Made by a program: the position numbers and the translations under genes. From contig JAWHQI010000099.1 of the NCBI GenBank assembly GCA_033032865.1, forward strand, positions 4,577,501 to 4,641,500: a stretch of DNA of 64,000 nt, read 5' to 3'. The notes under the pieces were generated by a model, which searched no databases, had not been told where the DNA came from, and saw only the letters and a program-made list of their open reading frames with translations. The DNA comes from Dactylorhiza incarnata. Its lineage: Eukaryota; Streptophyta; Magnoliopsida; Asparagales; Orchidaceae. Of this stretch, positions 1 to 10,994 are shown one piece after another. Position 1 is the stretch's first letter; each line of letters opens with the position of its first letter.

Positions 1-61
1 CATATACACATCAAATTTGTTATTCTCAAACCTAGGAGATGAGGAAGACCATTTTCCAACA
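1..61. repeat. Terminal end of an off-window LTR (TGTTGGA..TCCAACA family)
   Basis: The stretch ends in TTCCAACA and contains TTGTTATTCTCAAACC shortly before, the same terminal block seen at the ends of the LTRs finishing at 31046, 39457 and 40250. The Sirevirus LTR that follows loses its alignment with its partner (24334-25665) to the left of this point. I infer that another Copia element of the TGTTGGA..TCCAACA type inserted into that LTR and that only its last 61 bases are in the window. Its orientation cannot be fixed. Confidence 0.55.
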
Positions 62-547
62 CTTTTATACTTTATTTATCTTCAACGGCTCTTAGAAAGG
101 GCCCTGACACTTTGGAAGAGGATAGAACACTTTATCTACCCTTTACAGCAATTTGCGCTAAAAGCAAATCCTGCTAGTGTCGGCTTCCTGATTTGAATCT
201 GTCTCAGCGGTTGGGCTGAGATAGTCTTCCATCTCAGCCGTTGAGCTGTCTTGGTCTCAGCGGATCCACTGAGACAAATTATCTTCTTAGCGGATTTAAT
301 CTATCTGCAGCTCAGCTGAGGCAGACCCCTTCTCAGCAGCTCCTGGCCAGGTCTTAGCGGTTCCACTGAGAAAGTGAGTTCTTCTCAGCGGCTCAGACAG
401 TGACCACACACATTATTCCAACCCTTGGAATATCTAAACCCTACACAGTCATGATGCCAAATTGGGTTTATCATATACAATATGTACTTAGCATTGTGAG
501 TGATACCTCTTCAAATCAAGGGAACATAGAGGGTAATATTCCCAACA
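62..547 (-). repeat. 3' LTR of the Sirevirus element (partial)
   Basis: This aligns with 25180-25665 and ends TTCCCAACA beside the purine tract; in element orientation the LTR therefore starts TGTTGGGAATATT. The U3 part (about 190-390) is packed with CTCAGCGG-type words, for example CTCAGCGGATCCACTGAG, an imperfect inverted repeat. The distal end is replaced at position 62 by another element. Confidence 0.8.
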
Positions 548-566
548 ATATCCCCCTATTTGAAGA
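548..566 (-). other. Polypurine tract of the Sirevirus element
   Basis: On the minus strand the bases before the 3' LTR read as a purine-rich run containing AAATAGGGGGATAT, directly abutting TGTTGGG. Position and composition fit the primer for plus-strand DNA synthesis. Confidence 0.65.
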
Positions 567-943
567 AGGCAGTACATACCCCAATGCTAAGATACATAAT
601 CGTAAAAAGAACTTATCATGAAAATGTATTACATAGCATTCATGATATCATAACATGTAAATGTTAACATTATTTTGGCATTATAGATAATGTCATGACA
701 GATTATTTTCTTGATAATATAACAACAACATTGTTTATCAAAACAATAACATTGTTAAACTATATATGTTTAGGCATCACAGAATATATAAAGCAATAAT
801 AGTGAATAACATCTAAGCTTTGACTAGGGTTAGCCTATAACACAAACTATCAATTTCAACAGAAATTTCATTTTCATTGCTGCTAATATGTTGATACATA
901 GTTCATATTACAATTCGATTTACTGAAAACTAAATACATCAAT
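567..943. other. 3' untranslated region of the Sirevirus element
   Basis: AT-rich sequence between the end of the envelope-like ORF and the purine tract. I see no ORF or other feature in it. Confidence 0.5.
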
Positions 944-2924
944 TTAAGTTTTTCTTCTTTTGGAACTTTCAACCTTGTCAACAACAACCTCCTTCCCTTT
1001 AACAGCAGCAGCTATCTCAACTAGCTTCTTCTTGTTTTCTTGCCTCTTGAAATACAGGTATGGCTTTGGAATGTATTTGGAGGGTATCCTTCTTGAATTA
1101 TTCTTTCTCACTAGATTTTCCTTTAAGATTTTATCTCTTTGAGTATTTCTCTTTAGATGCTTAATCCACTCTTCAGCTGTATAGATCCTATCAATATCTT
1201 TGCAGACTTGACCATGACTTAGCCAGGCATTCAGGATTATGCTCTTGGAGTCCTCACTCAAATATTCAAAATCTGGGTCATTGCCCTGCTCTTCCCTCTA
1301 CATAGCCATATATTCTTCATCTAGCATCACCTGTTCTCTTTTCCTTCCCTTTGTCAGTTGAACATTATGAGCTATTTTGGCCTGACCCTCAAAGTCAATG
1401 TCTTCCTTTCTACAGTTATCCAACAGTGGAAGATTGAGGGATATCACGGTTCCTTGTAGAATTTTGAAAGCCAATTCAGAATTGGTCTCAGCATTGGCCA
1501 CCTCCCCCTTTCTGGCTTCTTCAACCACTTTGGCTTCTATGGTCTGGGAGGTAGATGCTTCAGAAATTTAAAGTGTTTGGAAGACATTCTCCAAATCAGA
1601 TTTCAGATCATCCTTCATTTTCTCTGCCTCACCAATCATTGTAGTAGTTGTATTCCATACATACTCTTCAATGTGATTGGAGGTTTTTTTTATAACTTCA
1701 TCTGTCTTGCTCACATAGTTCTTTACATAAGACATGTCTTGCTCAAACAGTTGGAGTTATTTGTCCATTGATCTCAGAATAGTATTCTGAGAAACTACTG
1801 ACTTTTCTTCCAGATCAAACCATTTAGTAATTTGTTTATTAAGGAAGGCAGTTTCTTCCTTAATCTCTTTTACTTCAGCCATGACTTCTTCCCTTATAGA
1901 CATGATTGAACTGTCAATATAATTCTTCATTGAATTCATCTGACCTTCAATTAATATATTGATGGAGCTGATGAGCTGCTCATATGATATTGCTAATGTG
2001 GAGGGGACATCAGGTACTATATCTCCCCCACAGCCTGAGTAGGGATTTGCTCCCCCTCAGCTGGATCACTAGGTTGAGCAGCAACCTTCTTCCTTGCTTC
2101 TTCAGCATTCCTTTCTTGCTCCCCCTCACTTGGAGCACCTTCATCTTCCTTATCATGAGTTTTCATCTGCTGCACCCCCTCAGAAGAGGGATTGTCATTT
2201 TCCTGATCATCTTCCCAGTAGCCTGCTGGTTCAGGAGGGATTAGCATAATTCTGTGCTCTAGATTGAATATAGATAAATCTATCTTACCATGAAGATCAG
2301 CAGCAGTGTTGTCTTCTTCATGCTCATGATCTTCTGGGAAGGATTGAATGATCTGAACACTCTTGTCAGCAATAGCAGGATTGGAAGCATCATAAGTGGT
2401 GTGATCTTCTTCATCCTCATAATCTTCTAGGGAGGATTGAATGATCTGAACACTCTTGTCAGCAATAATGGGATTGTGAGCATCACAAGTAGTATGATCT
2501 TCTTCATGTCCTTCTGACATGTTTTTGACAGTAGCAGTAACAACATCATCCTTTTCTTCTTCATGCTCTTTCTCAGGAGCATGACCTACATGACCTTCAT
2601 TATCATGTTCTCCTTCTTGACCATCCTTTGGTGCACTCCTGGCTGGTCCTTGATTGTCCACAGCTGGGACATTGCCTTCTTCCTCTGACTCAGAATCAGA
2701 GCAGACAATCCTGGCTTTCCTCAGCCCTTTGACCAAAGTCTTCTTCTTATCCTTGTGTTTAGATGGTTGGCTCATGGGGAGGACCCTTGAGAATCTATCC
2801 AGGGTCTTGATATCCATTCTCTTTAAATAATGGAGGTTTGTTTCTTTGGTCTTGTCAAATTTCTCTAGGTAGGAGTTTAAGAGGTAGAGTGAGAGAATTC
2901 TGCCTAGGTTGGGGGCCTGCAGAC
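944..2924 (-). pseudogene. Envelope-like ORF of the Sirevirus, C-terminal part
   Basis: This is the downstream portion of the extra ORF that follows pol. Sireviruses often carry such an ORF, usually called envelope-like because of its position; its function is unproven. From 2924 to 2017 one frame encodes a region starting LQAPNLGRILSLYLL, then a basic stretch (SKHKDKKK), then a long acidic part with SDSESEEEG and repeats around EDHTTCDA and EDHTTYDA. A frameshift near 1940-2010 moves to a second frame that stays readable from 1939 to 944 apart from three stops. That section looks like a coiled coil (around 1600-1930) and ends in a basic tail ending SSKRRKT. The upstream part lies at 17548-18099, on the far side of the Athila-like insertion. 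I see no clear membrane segment or signal peptide. Confidence 0.6.
2920..2924. repeat. Target-site duplication (left), CAGAC
   Basis: CAGAC directly precedes the TGATGCG start of the first LTR and is repeated at 17543-17547 directly after the third LTR. The two copies bracket the whole three-LTR array, showing a single original integration point. Confidence 0.9.
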
Positions 2925-4426
2925 TGATGCGTGTCGGCAAGTGCACCGGTCGCGCAAGTAATAAAAATGGGGAAAATCCCCGAGTGTCGGTCTCTTGAGG
3001 AACACAGTAAGGTGGAGTTTATTATCGAGAAAGGACTTGAGATCGAAGTCCGGCAGTAGGTGGAACGCGAACGAAAGGGGCTTTGAGGTTTGCAAACAAA
3101 AGTAAATACTACGCCTACTCCTATGCAATGCCGCTATGCAATGCTTCGGTCGGCGGGATGGAAACTAGGCAGGCCTTGAGCGCGCTGCGTCGAAAGGGCG
3201 GATGGACGAGAAGGCTTACGGATTGAGGGTCGCAAGCACCTCTTCGACAAGCACACCACTAGCAATTGCTAGTGCGGCACCGGACATGGTGGTGGAGCGG
3301 AAAATCGATGGGGGCGCACCTCATTAACACAAATGAACAAAATCATTACATAGTAATGAAATTTACAATACTAACATAGTTCATAGCGTTCATCATCAAG
3401 ATAAAAAGAGTACAAACAAATACAACGACATAAGTAGAAGAAAAAGGCAAGAGATACGACCGAATCCGGAGTCTCGTCGTAGATTCACGGTAGGAAGCAC
3501 CGGGTTGTCAATCCGCGTCCTAGCTCGGTCCCAACTGCGTCCGGGGTAGAGGAGGGCTGTCACAACTCCCAATGGACCCGTCTTCTCCAGCGATTTACCA
3601 TCCGGTCACGTCTAGTGCGAAGAACTTCTTCCTTAGCGATCAAAATGAGTGTAGAATCTCTTCTTTCAAGCCCTTGGATGATGGAGGAGGCCTAGGGGGT
3701 AAAAAACCTCTGGAAATGGCGAAAACGGCGGACTGAACGGATTCCAAATGCGTAATCCCGACCTAATTCGCGATCAGGTCATTATATAGGCGCTGAATTA
3801 AACAGCACGCACGGTCATTGGCGCACGACCAGTGGTCGTGCGCACAGGAATTCTGCGATCGTGCGCACTGCCTGGGTGGAACCTGCAAGACACGAAATTA
3901 TAAAATAAAATGTTCGCACGACAAGTGGCGCACGACCGGTGGTCGTGCGCACTATCGTTGATGGTCGTGCGCACTGGAGCAAACAGAACTCGGAAATTAA
4001 ATGGTAAGTGCGCACGAGAAGGGGCGCACGACCGGTGGTCGTGCGCACTGTCGTTGATGGTCGTGCGCACTGCACCAAACAGAACTCGTGAAAAAGGGTT
4101 AAGTGCACACGATCAGTGGCGCACGACCAGTGGTCGTGCGCAATAGAACCGGTGATCGTGCGCAGTGTTCCTGTGCAGAATTGCACCGGGAACACTTGCA
4201 CGACTCCTATTCCAGCATAACCACAGATCTAGCCACTGAAAGTGGCACCTAACAACACAAGAATACTACTAACGACAAAAAAACACGAAAATCACACCAT
4301 AGTGGGCCAAGATGTGCACCTAGCATGGATTATCAAATATAAACTAAAACAAGGCTAAAGTGCGGAGAAATGACTAAATAACGGCCCGGATGAGTCCATA
4401 AATGTGTATATGATCAGGACTCATCA
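2925..4426 (-). repeat. LTR 1 of the Athila-like array
   Basis: A 1502-bp repeat with TG..CA ends (plus strand TGATGCGTG to ACTCATCA). In element orientation U3 holds four perfect 23-bp palindromes (3821-3843, 3928-3950, 4024-4046, 4119-4141), then a TATA box (reverse complement of ATTATATAG at 3781-3789). This copy has private changes against the other two, for example ATTACATAG near 3354. Confidence 0.95.
3803..4170. promoter_or_regulatory. Palindrome cluster in U3 of LTR 1
   Basis: Four copies of GCGCACGACC-N3-GGTCGTGCGC (10-bp perfect arms) plus several half sites (GTCGTGCGCAC, GATCGTGCGC) lie within about 370 bp. They end roughly 30 bp upstream of the TATA box in element orientation. 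Repeated dyads in this place suggest enhancer sites bound by a dimeric factor, or hairpins in the RNA; the binding protein is unknown. Equivalent clusters lie at 10355-10722 and 16919-17286. Confidence 0.7.
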
Positions 4427-4442
4427 CACCCCCAGACTTAAC
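4427..4442 (-). other. Polypurine tract, Athila-like unit 1
   Basis: The minus strand reads GTTAAGTCTGGGGGTG immediately before the LTR start TGATGAG, the usual purine tract of Athila/Tat elements. Two further copies of TAAGTCTGGGGG lie inside the unit at 4944-4959 and 5841-5852. Confidence 0.8.
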
Positions 4443-6321
4443 TGTTTGCGCGTCCCGAGCAAACGAATCCGGCGGAGCGTGAAAACGATAATTAACATAG
4501 AGAATTACACAAAGGAGTACGGTGCGAAGTAACATACACATGCAAGTAGAGAATTTAGTAGAAGGAGATTCTAAATATGCTAAATAATTTACAAGAGTAT
4601 TAAAGCGTAATGAAAGATTTAGATGTACTCAATTGGTGAATTATGAAGAATTTGACGATCATGCCCGGTATGAAAGTGACGAGACACTGAGGCGGGTGTT
4701 GCAAAAGATCGGGGCTTAGGAATAACTCCGCTGAAATCCATCACCGTCGTGAACCATACGCTTGCCCGGTCACACTCTCTCCACGATGCTAGCAAACTCG
4801 CAAATCAAATCAGTAGGACTTATAGGATTAGAATGGGGCTTAGGTTACGGTATGATATTCAAAGTTAAACGCGGTGGCTACGCAACCCAAGTGAGCTAAC
4901 GGAACGCTGCACCACACAAGACCAACAAACTATGCTCGTGTGACACACCCCCAGACTTATCCTGAAAACCAGGTGTGCACACGGCCTACTTCACAAATAC
5001 CAACAGATTTTCTGTTTTTAGCTCGGGAGGATTTTTTTTCAAAATACTCTTTTTTTTTCTTTTACATATTTTACTTCTTTTATTGAACCCCCGGTTGGTT
5101 CAAAATCAGCAGATGGACTTTATTTTCTCTTCATAACACAAAGATTCCACACACCACACAAGTTGAGACTTATGAGCGCAGTTAAAAACATTTTGGTTGC
5201 GGGAGTAGGATAGGCTTCAGGCTTTGGTGGATGAAGAGGGGCTGTACAAAGGAATGGTAGGCACAAAATGGGCTTGCAACGGTGAATGAAATGGACATGG
5301 AATAACAAAGCTCAAACTAGACAAAGGGTGGCCTACATCCTGCTTGACTCAACGAGTAGCTCTCACCCATGCTTCGAGAGTCGCTTGGGGCAAGTTCTTA
5401 GCCCACGAGAAAGATAAACCTTCCTCCCAACTCGAGCAACACACGACTAGCAATCGCACACACACAACACCGGGTTATCGTCAATTCCATACAAATTCAC
5501 CACTTGAGTATATTAAATCTAAATTTACGCAGAAATACTAAACATAAATTAGATGCATAAAGAAAATCTAGTTCTACATAAATTCTACCATAGCATGCGA
5601 AGTGACTAGAACACTACATGAGTCAACATCGCACTCTAAATAATAATTCCTACGTTAACAATCTATTTCACATTCCGACCAAAATAGTTTAAATGGAACA
5701 ACGACAAAAAGATAAATACGCACTCAAGTGGTTGAAGTGGTGTGTGAAGCATGAAAAACAAAAATAATGACTAGGATAAATAAAGATACAACCTTCTAGT
5801 ATGCGGTGCAACTCGTGCACAGTGGATAACAACAACCGCTCCCCCAGACTTAAGCTAAACGATATATCTAGAAATTTGAAGCTAAAAGAAGGGAGGAAGC
5901 GTTACCCCATGCTCAGAAATGAGCATACCAGACGATTGGCGTTTACGATCAAGACTAGTCCGCAGCATCCGCCATCACAAGGAACAAAGGCCACCTGAAA
6001 GTGACACACTAGAACAACAAAAATAGTAAAAACTGAACTCAACATGTGAGAGCACTAAAAATCAAGAAATCTGGGTTATCACCCATGGGAGGGAACCTGT
6101 TCCTGCAATTAATATTAAGCACTCGCACACAAAATAAGGGAACAGAATAAGCTGGATACAAAAAAAAACTATGCCCAGAAGAGCATCCACAAGCAAAATG
6201 TCATTATTACAGTTAACAAAAAAAAGAAGGAGTTCGAACGACTCAAAAAAAAAAACAACTAAAAAGCAACAAGAGAAAACAGACAACAAGGCTTAGAATA
6301 GCCCGCATGCAGGGAGAAAGA
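4443..6321 (-). other. Non-coding 3' region of Athila-like unit 1
   Basis: About 1.9 kb between the ORF-1-like stop and the purine tract. Only short chance ORFs are present. The two internal purine-tract copies (4944-4959 and 5841-5852) are the only recognisable features. The same region recurs almost base for base in unit 2 (10993-12870). Confidence 0.6.
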
Positions 6322-7590
6322 TCACTCGTCGTCACTGTCGCTATCTAGAACAACAACGGACGGCGACCATCTGGAAGATGATGCGGCCCGACCCGGAGGT
6401 GGGGGAATATTTAACCCTCCCCGCAATGCTTGCTGATAAACGAAATCCGTCAGCCAATACTGGTTCGCTTCCAGATCGGAGAGGCGCCGATCGAAACTTG
6501 GCACCTCCGGCGCTCTAGAAGAACTGCCCTCCTCCTTGGCTCTCCGCTCCTGCTGAAATGAATGCCTTCGCGGCTGCAGAAGGGCTACCTCGCGGTGAGT
6601 ATTTGGCGGATCAGCCGGCTCTCCGTGCTCCTCGTCGTCTTGCCTCTCCCTGGGCGCATCTCCCGGCATCACGACCACAAAGCGTCTACTACTCTTCTTC
6701 CCCACGACCCGTAATAGATGGAAGCTCACCATGTTGGCCCGAGAGATGAAGGAGGGCGCAGTCACCTGCACCATCGGAGGCAGATGACTCCAAACCCCCA
6801 GGCTTTTGGCAATGCGGGTAATATAGTAGGCACCACCAATGGCACCTGTGAGACCGTAAGTGGCCTCGTGGTGGAAGAAGAAAGCTAGCATGTAGCCAAG
6901 ATGCAAAGGCTGCCGAAATTCCATACTATAGAGGGAGATCAGATCTTGCCACCCCACCACGTTCTGACTAAGGGCACGGGCGACAAGAGAGTGGCTAAGG
7001 ACGTGCTGCAGGAAACCGAGAGCAGGCGCGATGATCCAGGTCGATTTGCTTTTCCTGGCAACATATTCTTCATCACGACCCGTGAGAGCACACCACGCAG
7101 CACGCGGGGTGACGCCATCAGGGAAGGAGACATCCAAATCCAGAAAAGGGATCGCCGCAGCCTCGGCTTCAGTGTAAAACCCAGCATGCACCGCCAGCTC
7201 AGACAAGGATAGAGTGAAGACCTTGCCCAAAATGCGGAAAGAGCACTTTCCCGGACGTTGACCGGAAGGCAACACATCCCACTCAAACGTTGCGAGAAAT
7301 TCCAAGGTAAGCTCCCGGTAGCCGAGGTCATTGCACTCGAACACCCCACTCCAATGATCGAAATAATAGCGTTGGCGAACAGCCTCCCCCAACTCCCCAT
7401 TGTCGCCGATAGAGTTCAACTCGTTCCAATCCACGAGACGCTGTGATAGGAATGGCTTCTCCTTAAGAGAATTGAATCGCCGCGTGTGCGAATCCTTGGA
7501 AAAAGTAGCCATCCTAGCGAGGATCTGAGCAGGAGAGGCGGAAGAGCGGTCGGAGCGTTGGTAGACCTTTTGGCGATCTTTGGAGCTCAT
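6322..7590 (-). CDS. ATHILA ORF-1-like protein, unit 1
   Basis: An intact 422-aa ORF starting MSSKDRQKVYQR. Residues about 60-300 resemble the plant-specific ATHILA ORF-1 family found in Athila retrotransposons: a conserved block with REIT-like YRELTLEFLATFEWD, the turn KCSFRILGKVFTLSL, and a later hydrophobic block around LHLGYMLAFFFHHEATYG. The C-terminal quarter is charged and ends in an acidic tail (VVLDSDSDDE). Function is unknown; it has been discussed as envelope-like, but I see no signal peptide or clear membrane anchor. It is the second ORF of the unit, about 440 bp downstream of the zinc-knuckle ORF, with its own TATA-like box and palindromes upstream (7743-7825). The copy in unit 2 differs at about 11 residues and is also intact. 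Confidence 0.75.
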   Translation of the reverse strand: MSSKDRQKVYQRSDRSSASPAQILARMATFSKDSHTRRFNSLKEKPFLSQRLVDWNELNSIGDNGELGEAVRQRYYFDHWSGVFECNDLGYRELTLEFLATFEWDVLPSGQRPGKCSFRILGKVFTLSLSELAVHAGFYTEAEAAAIPFLDLDVSFPDGVTPRAAWCALTGRDEEYVARKSKSTWIIAPALGFLQHVLSHSLVARALSQNVVGWQDLISLYSMEFRQPLHLGYMLAFFFHHEATYGLTGAIGGAYYITRIAKSLGVWSHLPPMVQVTAPSFISRANMVSFHLLRVVGKKSSRRFVVVMPGDAPRERQDDEEHGEPADPPNTHREVALLQPRRHSFQQERRAKEEGSSSRAPEVPSFDRRLSDLEANQYWLTDFVYQQALRGGLNIPPPPGRAASSSRWSPSVVVLDSDSDDE

Positions 7591-7742
7591 GGTGGTAGGA
7601 GGGCAAGGAGAAAGAGGAGAATAGGAAGTGGGCTCACCGGAAGGAAGGAGGGCGCACGATCGGTGGCAACCCAGCGGAGACGGCGCACGGATGACGAAAA
7701 ACGAAAGCCCTAGATCGTGCGTGAGAGGCTCGGGCGGACGGG

Positions 7743-7825
7743 CTTTTTATAAAAATCTGGGCCGATCGCACGACCAGTGGTCGTGCGCGATAAGTAGTGC
7801 GCACGACCAGTGATCGTGCGCCTTA
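7743..7825 (-). promoter_or_regulatory. Putative internal promoter for the ORF-1-like gene, unit 1
   Basis: Two palindromes of the LTR type (7767-7787 and a variant at about 7799-7821) are followed in the minus direction by TTTTTATAAAAAG (about 7744-7754). The ORF-1-like ATG lies about 155 bp further on. The order palindromes, TATA, leader, ORF copies that of the LTR. Promoter function is inferred. Confidence 0.5.
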
Positions 7826-8028
7826 GGAATTTTCCAGCGGCCAAAATTTTAGTAGAATGTCCATCCACCATGCAGTTCACGCACAAACAGGATTCAGCAC
7901 AAGCAGCGAGGTATTCACAGCCTTAACAAAACCTAACTAAACTAGACAAAATAAAATTTCAGGAAAAAGAAAGATAACTACTGGGGTTACTGTCATCCCA
8001 GCACGACCTATTTGAAAACATAAAGGTC

Positions 8029-9261
8029 CTAGCTAATGGGCCTATGGAAGAGAAAATGCACAGGTAACTGTTCCAATATCCGTTTCGGTTGCGGGTACCG
8101 ATACGGTGATAGAACAGTCACCCCGCTACCTAAATAAAGATAAAACCTGCCCATCGCAGGTAGAGGGAAAAGGAAGTAAGAAGAGGAGCAGGAGATATCC
8201 TCGCTCAACTCACCAAGAATATCCTTGCCTAGCAAGGAGTCGTCAACAGGGAGGCAGCAGGAGGCGAAGGCAATGAGTGGAGCTTCCTCTACGGAGGGGG
8301 AATAATCCACCTCACATGAGAGGATGCTCTCATCATTGACTTGAGCAAAAAGCTCCAAGTCCTCCTGAAGTACCTGTGAAGATTCAACCTGCACAGGCTC
8401 GGATGAAGAGGGGGGATCGAGAAATAAACAAGATGAAGAACATAAATAATCAAAAATCGGGGGAGTGGCCCCGGTCTCACTCCCATCAGGTTGGGGAAGT
8501 AAAATAATGTTTGCATTGTCTTCAATGCTACAAGGTTCGGCGGGATCAACACTGGCCATGCCTAAGATTTGGACTTCCTCCACAGGTGCTGAGGAAAATT
8601 CCTCTTCACCTAGAAGGTTGTCCTCCTTCATAGGAGTAAGCACAATACTAAGATCAACCGCCTCCTCTTGTGACACATCATCGACAATGTCGTCAGAGAC
8701 GAATGTAGTATGCACAACAGGGGGAAGAATAGTGCTCGGATAAAAGTCGAGCACCGATTCCTCACAAAGAATCGAATCCACTAGGGGTGGTGGATGCATT
8801 GGGAGAATAGGCTCAGCAATGTCGGTGCCCAGATCAGCCGCACATCCGGTGACCGTGTCCATGCCATACCCTTCAAGATGCGAAGGTGACAAAGACACAT
8901 AACTGGATTTTGAAGGTGTGCTGCCAGAGTTAGGAGTTGGAACGATCCGGATATCCGGCTCGTCGTCTTCGTCCAATTGGCGAAGATACTCGGCACAGTC
9001 CTTCAAGACATGATCAGTGCTCTGACAAAACCGGCACTGCCTTGCGGGCTTCTTTGGCACAGCGGGAGCTGGAGCCGAAAAGAAGTACGACGGTAAAGGC
9101 TCAGCAGAGTAGCCATAAGACTTACGCGCACCATATGGAGTACCAGACGAAGTCGGTGCTCCATATGCTGGGCTATAAGAATTATGCCTACTATTCTCCG
9201 TAGGGCATTCATCACTAGAGTGGGAGGTAGCTCCACACCAACGGCAACGGAAATTGAGATG
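8029..9261 (-). CDS. Zinc-knuckle (gag-nucleocapsid-like) ORF, unit 1
   Basis: The frame encodes two CX2CX4HX4C knuckles, CRWCGATSHSSDEC and CRFCQSTDHVLKDC, separated by a Tyr/Ser-rich linker, then a long acidic region low in basic residues and ending FLFHRPIS. CCHC knuckles bind RNA in retroelement nucleocapsids. No capsid domain precedes them, so this is at most the tail of a Gag. The first ATG in unit 1 is at 9060, after the knuckle linker: a 15-bp in-frame deletion relative to unit 2 (15811-15825 there) removed the ATG that opens the unit 2 ORF. The frame stays open upstream of the deletion, so a start further up or by splicing is possible. Confidence 0.6.
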   Translation of the reverse strand, partial: HLNFRCRWCGATSHSSDECPTENSRHNSYSPAYGAPTSSGTPYGARKSYGYSAEPLPSYFFSAPAPAVPKKPARQCRFCQSTDHVLKDCAEYLRQLDEDDEPDIRIVPTPNSGSTPSKSSYVSLSPSHLEGYGMDTVTGCAADLGTDIAEPILPMHPPPLVDSILCEESVLDFYPSTILPPVVHTTFVSDDIVDDVSQEEAVDLSIVLTPMKEDNLLGEEEFSSAPVEEVQILGMASVDPAEPCSIEDNANIILLPQPDGSETGATPPIFDYLCSSSCLFLDPPSSSEPVQVESSQVLQEDLELFAQVNDESILSCEVDYSPSVEEAPLIAFASCCLPVDDSLLGKDILGELSEDISCSSSYFLFPLPAMGRFYLYLGSGVTVLSPYRYPQPKRILEQLPVHFLFHRPIS

Positions 9262-9452
9262 AAGATAAAACGATTCAAAAAGAAGAACACTATTGTGCGA
9301 AATACTACACCTAACAAAAATTTACTAAAGCAACCTACTATAAAACAAGAAAATGGAATAAAGAGAACAGAAATAAAATAAAAGATGCGATAGACAAATG
9401 GAAGGGCTTCTCTCTCAGATTCTCCCTCTCCAGAAAACTCACACGACTGTGT

Positions 9453-9470
9453 TCCCCGGCAACGAAGCCA
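9453..9470 (-). other. Primer-binding site, unit 1 (tRNA-Asp type, two mismatches)
   Basis: The minus strand reads TGGCTTCGTTGCCGGGGA a few bases from the LTR end, against TGGCGCCGTTGCCGGGGA, the complement of the tRNA-Asp(GTC) 3' end. Two mismatches suggest decay. Confidence 0.8.
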
Positions 9471-9476
9471 AAAACT

Positions 9477-10978
9477 TGATGCGTGTCGGCAAGTGCACCG
9501 GTCGCGCAAGTACTAAAAATGGGGAAAATCCCCGAGTGTCGGTCTCTTGAGGAACACAGTAAGGTGGAGTTTATTATCGAGAAAGTACTTGAGATCGAAG
9601 TCCGGCGGTAGGTGGAACGCGAACGAAAGGGGCTTTGAGGTTTGCAAACAAAAGTAAATACTACGCCTACTCCTATGCAATGCCGCTATGCAATGCTTCG
9701 GTCGGCGGGATGGAAACTAGGCAGGCCTTGAGCGCGCTGCGTCGAAAGGGTGGATGGACGAGAAGGCTTACGGATTGAGGGTCGCAAGCACCTCTTCGAC
9801 AAGCACACCACTAGCAATTGCTAGTGCGGCACCGGACATGGTGGTGGAGCGGAAAATCGATGGGGGCGCACCTCATTAACACAAATGAACAAAATCATTT
9901 CATAGTAATGAAATTAACAATACTAACATAGTCCATAGCGTTCATCATCAAGATAAAAAGAGTACAAACAAATACAACGACATAAGTAGAAGAAAAAGGC
10001 AAAAGATACGACCGAATCCGGAGTCTCATCGTAGATTCACGGTAGGAAGCACCGGGTTGTCAATCCGCATCCTAGCTCGGTCCCAACTGCGTCCGGGGTA
10101 GAGGAGGGCTGTCACAACTCCCAATGGACCCGTCTTCTCCAGCGATTTACCATCCGGTCACGTCTAGTGCGAAGAACTTCTTCCTTAGCGATCAAAATGA
10201 GTGTAGAATCTCTTCTTTCAAGCCCTTGGATAATGGAGGAGGCCTAGGGGGTTAAAAACCTCTGGAAATGGCGAAAACGGCAGACTGAACGGATTTCAAA
10301 TCCGTAATCCCGACCTAATTCGCGATCAGGTCATTATATAGGCGCTGAATTAAACAGCGCGCACGGTCATTGGCGCACGACCAGTGGTCGTGCGCACAGG
10401 AATTCTGCGATCGTGCGCACTGCCTGGGTGGAACCTGCAAGACACGAAATTATAAAATAAAATGTTCGCACGACCAGTGGCGCACGACCGGTGGTCGTGC
10501 GCACTATCGTTGATGGTCGTGCGCACTGGAGCCAACAGAACTCAGAAATTAAATGGTAAGTGCGCACGAGCAGGGGCGCACGACCGGTGGTCGTGCGCAC
10601 TATCGTTGATGGTCGTGCGCACTGCACCAAACATAACTCGTGAAAAAGGGTTAAGTGCACACGATCAGTGGCGCACGACCAGTGGTCGTGCGCAATAGAA
10701 CCGGTGATCGTGCGCAGTGTTCCTGTGCAGAATTGCACCGGGAACACTTGCACGACTCCTATTCCAGCATAACCACAGATCTAGCCACTGAAAGTGGCAC
10801 CTAACAGCACAAGAATACTACTAACGACAAAAAAACACGAAAATCACACCAAAGTGGGCCAAGATGTGCACCTAGCATGGATTATCAAATATAAACTAAA
10901 ACAAGGCTAAAGTGCGGAGAAATGACTAAATAACGGCCCGGATGAGTCCATAAATGTGTATATGATCAGGACTCATCA
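9477..10978 (-). repeat. LTR 2 (shared middle LTR) of the Athila-like array
   Basis: 1502 bp, same ends as LTR 1. It serves as 5' LTR for unit 1 and 3' LTR for unit 2. Private differences include CGCAAGTACTAAA near 9510 and AAAGGGTGGATGG near 9750. Palindromes fall at 10373-10395, 10480-10502, 10576-10598 and 10671-10693. No target duplication separates it from either internal region. Confidence 0.95.
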
Positions 10979-10994
10979 CACCCCCAGACTTAAC
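10979..10994 (-). other. Polypurine tract, Athila-like unit 2
   Basis: Same GTTAAGTCTGGGGGTG abutting the LTR as in unit 1. Further copies lie near 11496-11511 and, with one change (CAGAATTAAG), near 12393-12404. Confidence 0.8.

Noticed and set aside
3821..4141. Repeated palindromes at regular spacing resembling a CRISPR array
   Set aside because: Spacers are not uniform, the repeats are perfect dyads inside plant LTR U3, and they recur in each LTR copy. They are LTR sequence, not a CRISPR.
3815..4201. ORFs of 78-128 aa on both strands in the Athila-like LTRs
   Set aside because: They arise because GCGCACGACC-type palindromes are open in several frames; the peptides are low-complexity repeats (SAHDHRSCA) without a domain.
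6939..7400. Overlapping 103-153 aa frames opposite or out of frame to the ORF-1-like gene
   Set aside because: Shadows of the 422-aa ORF; the same shadows occur in unit 2.
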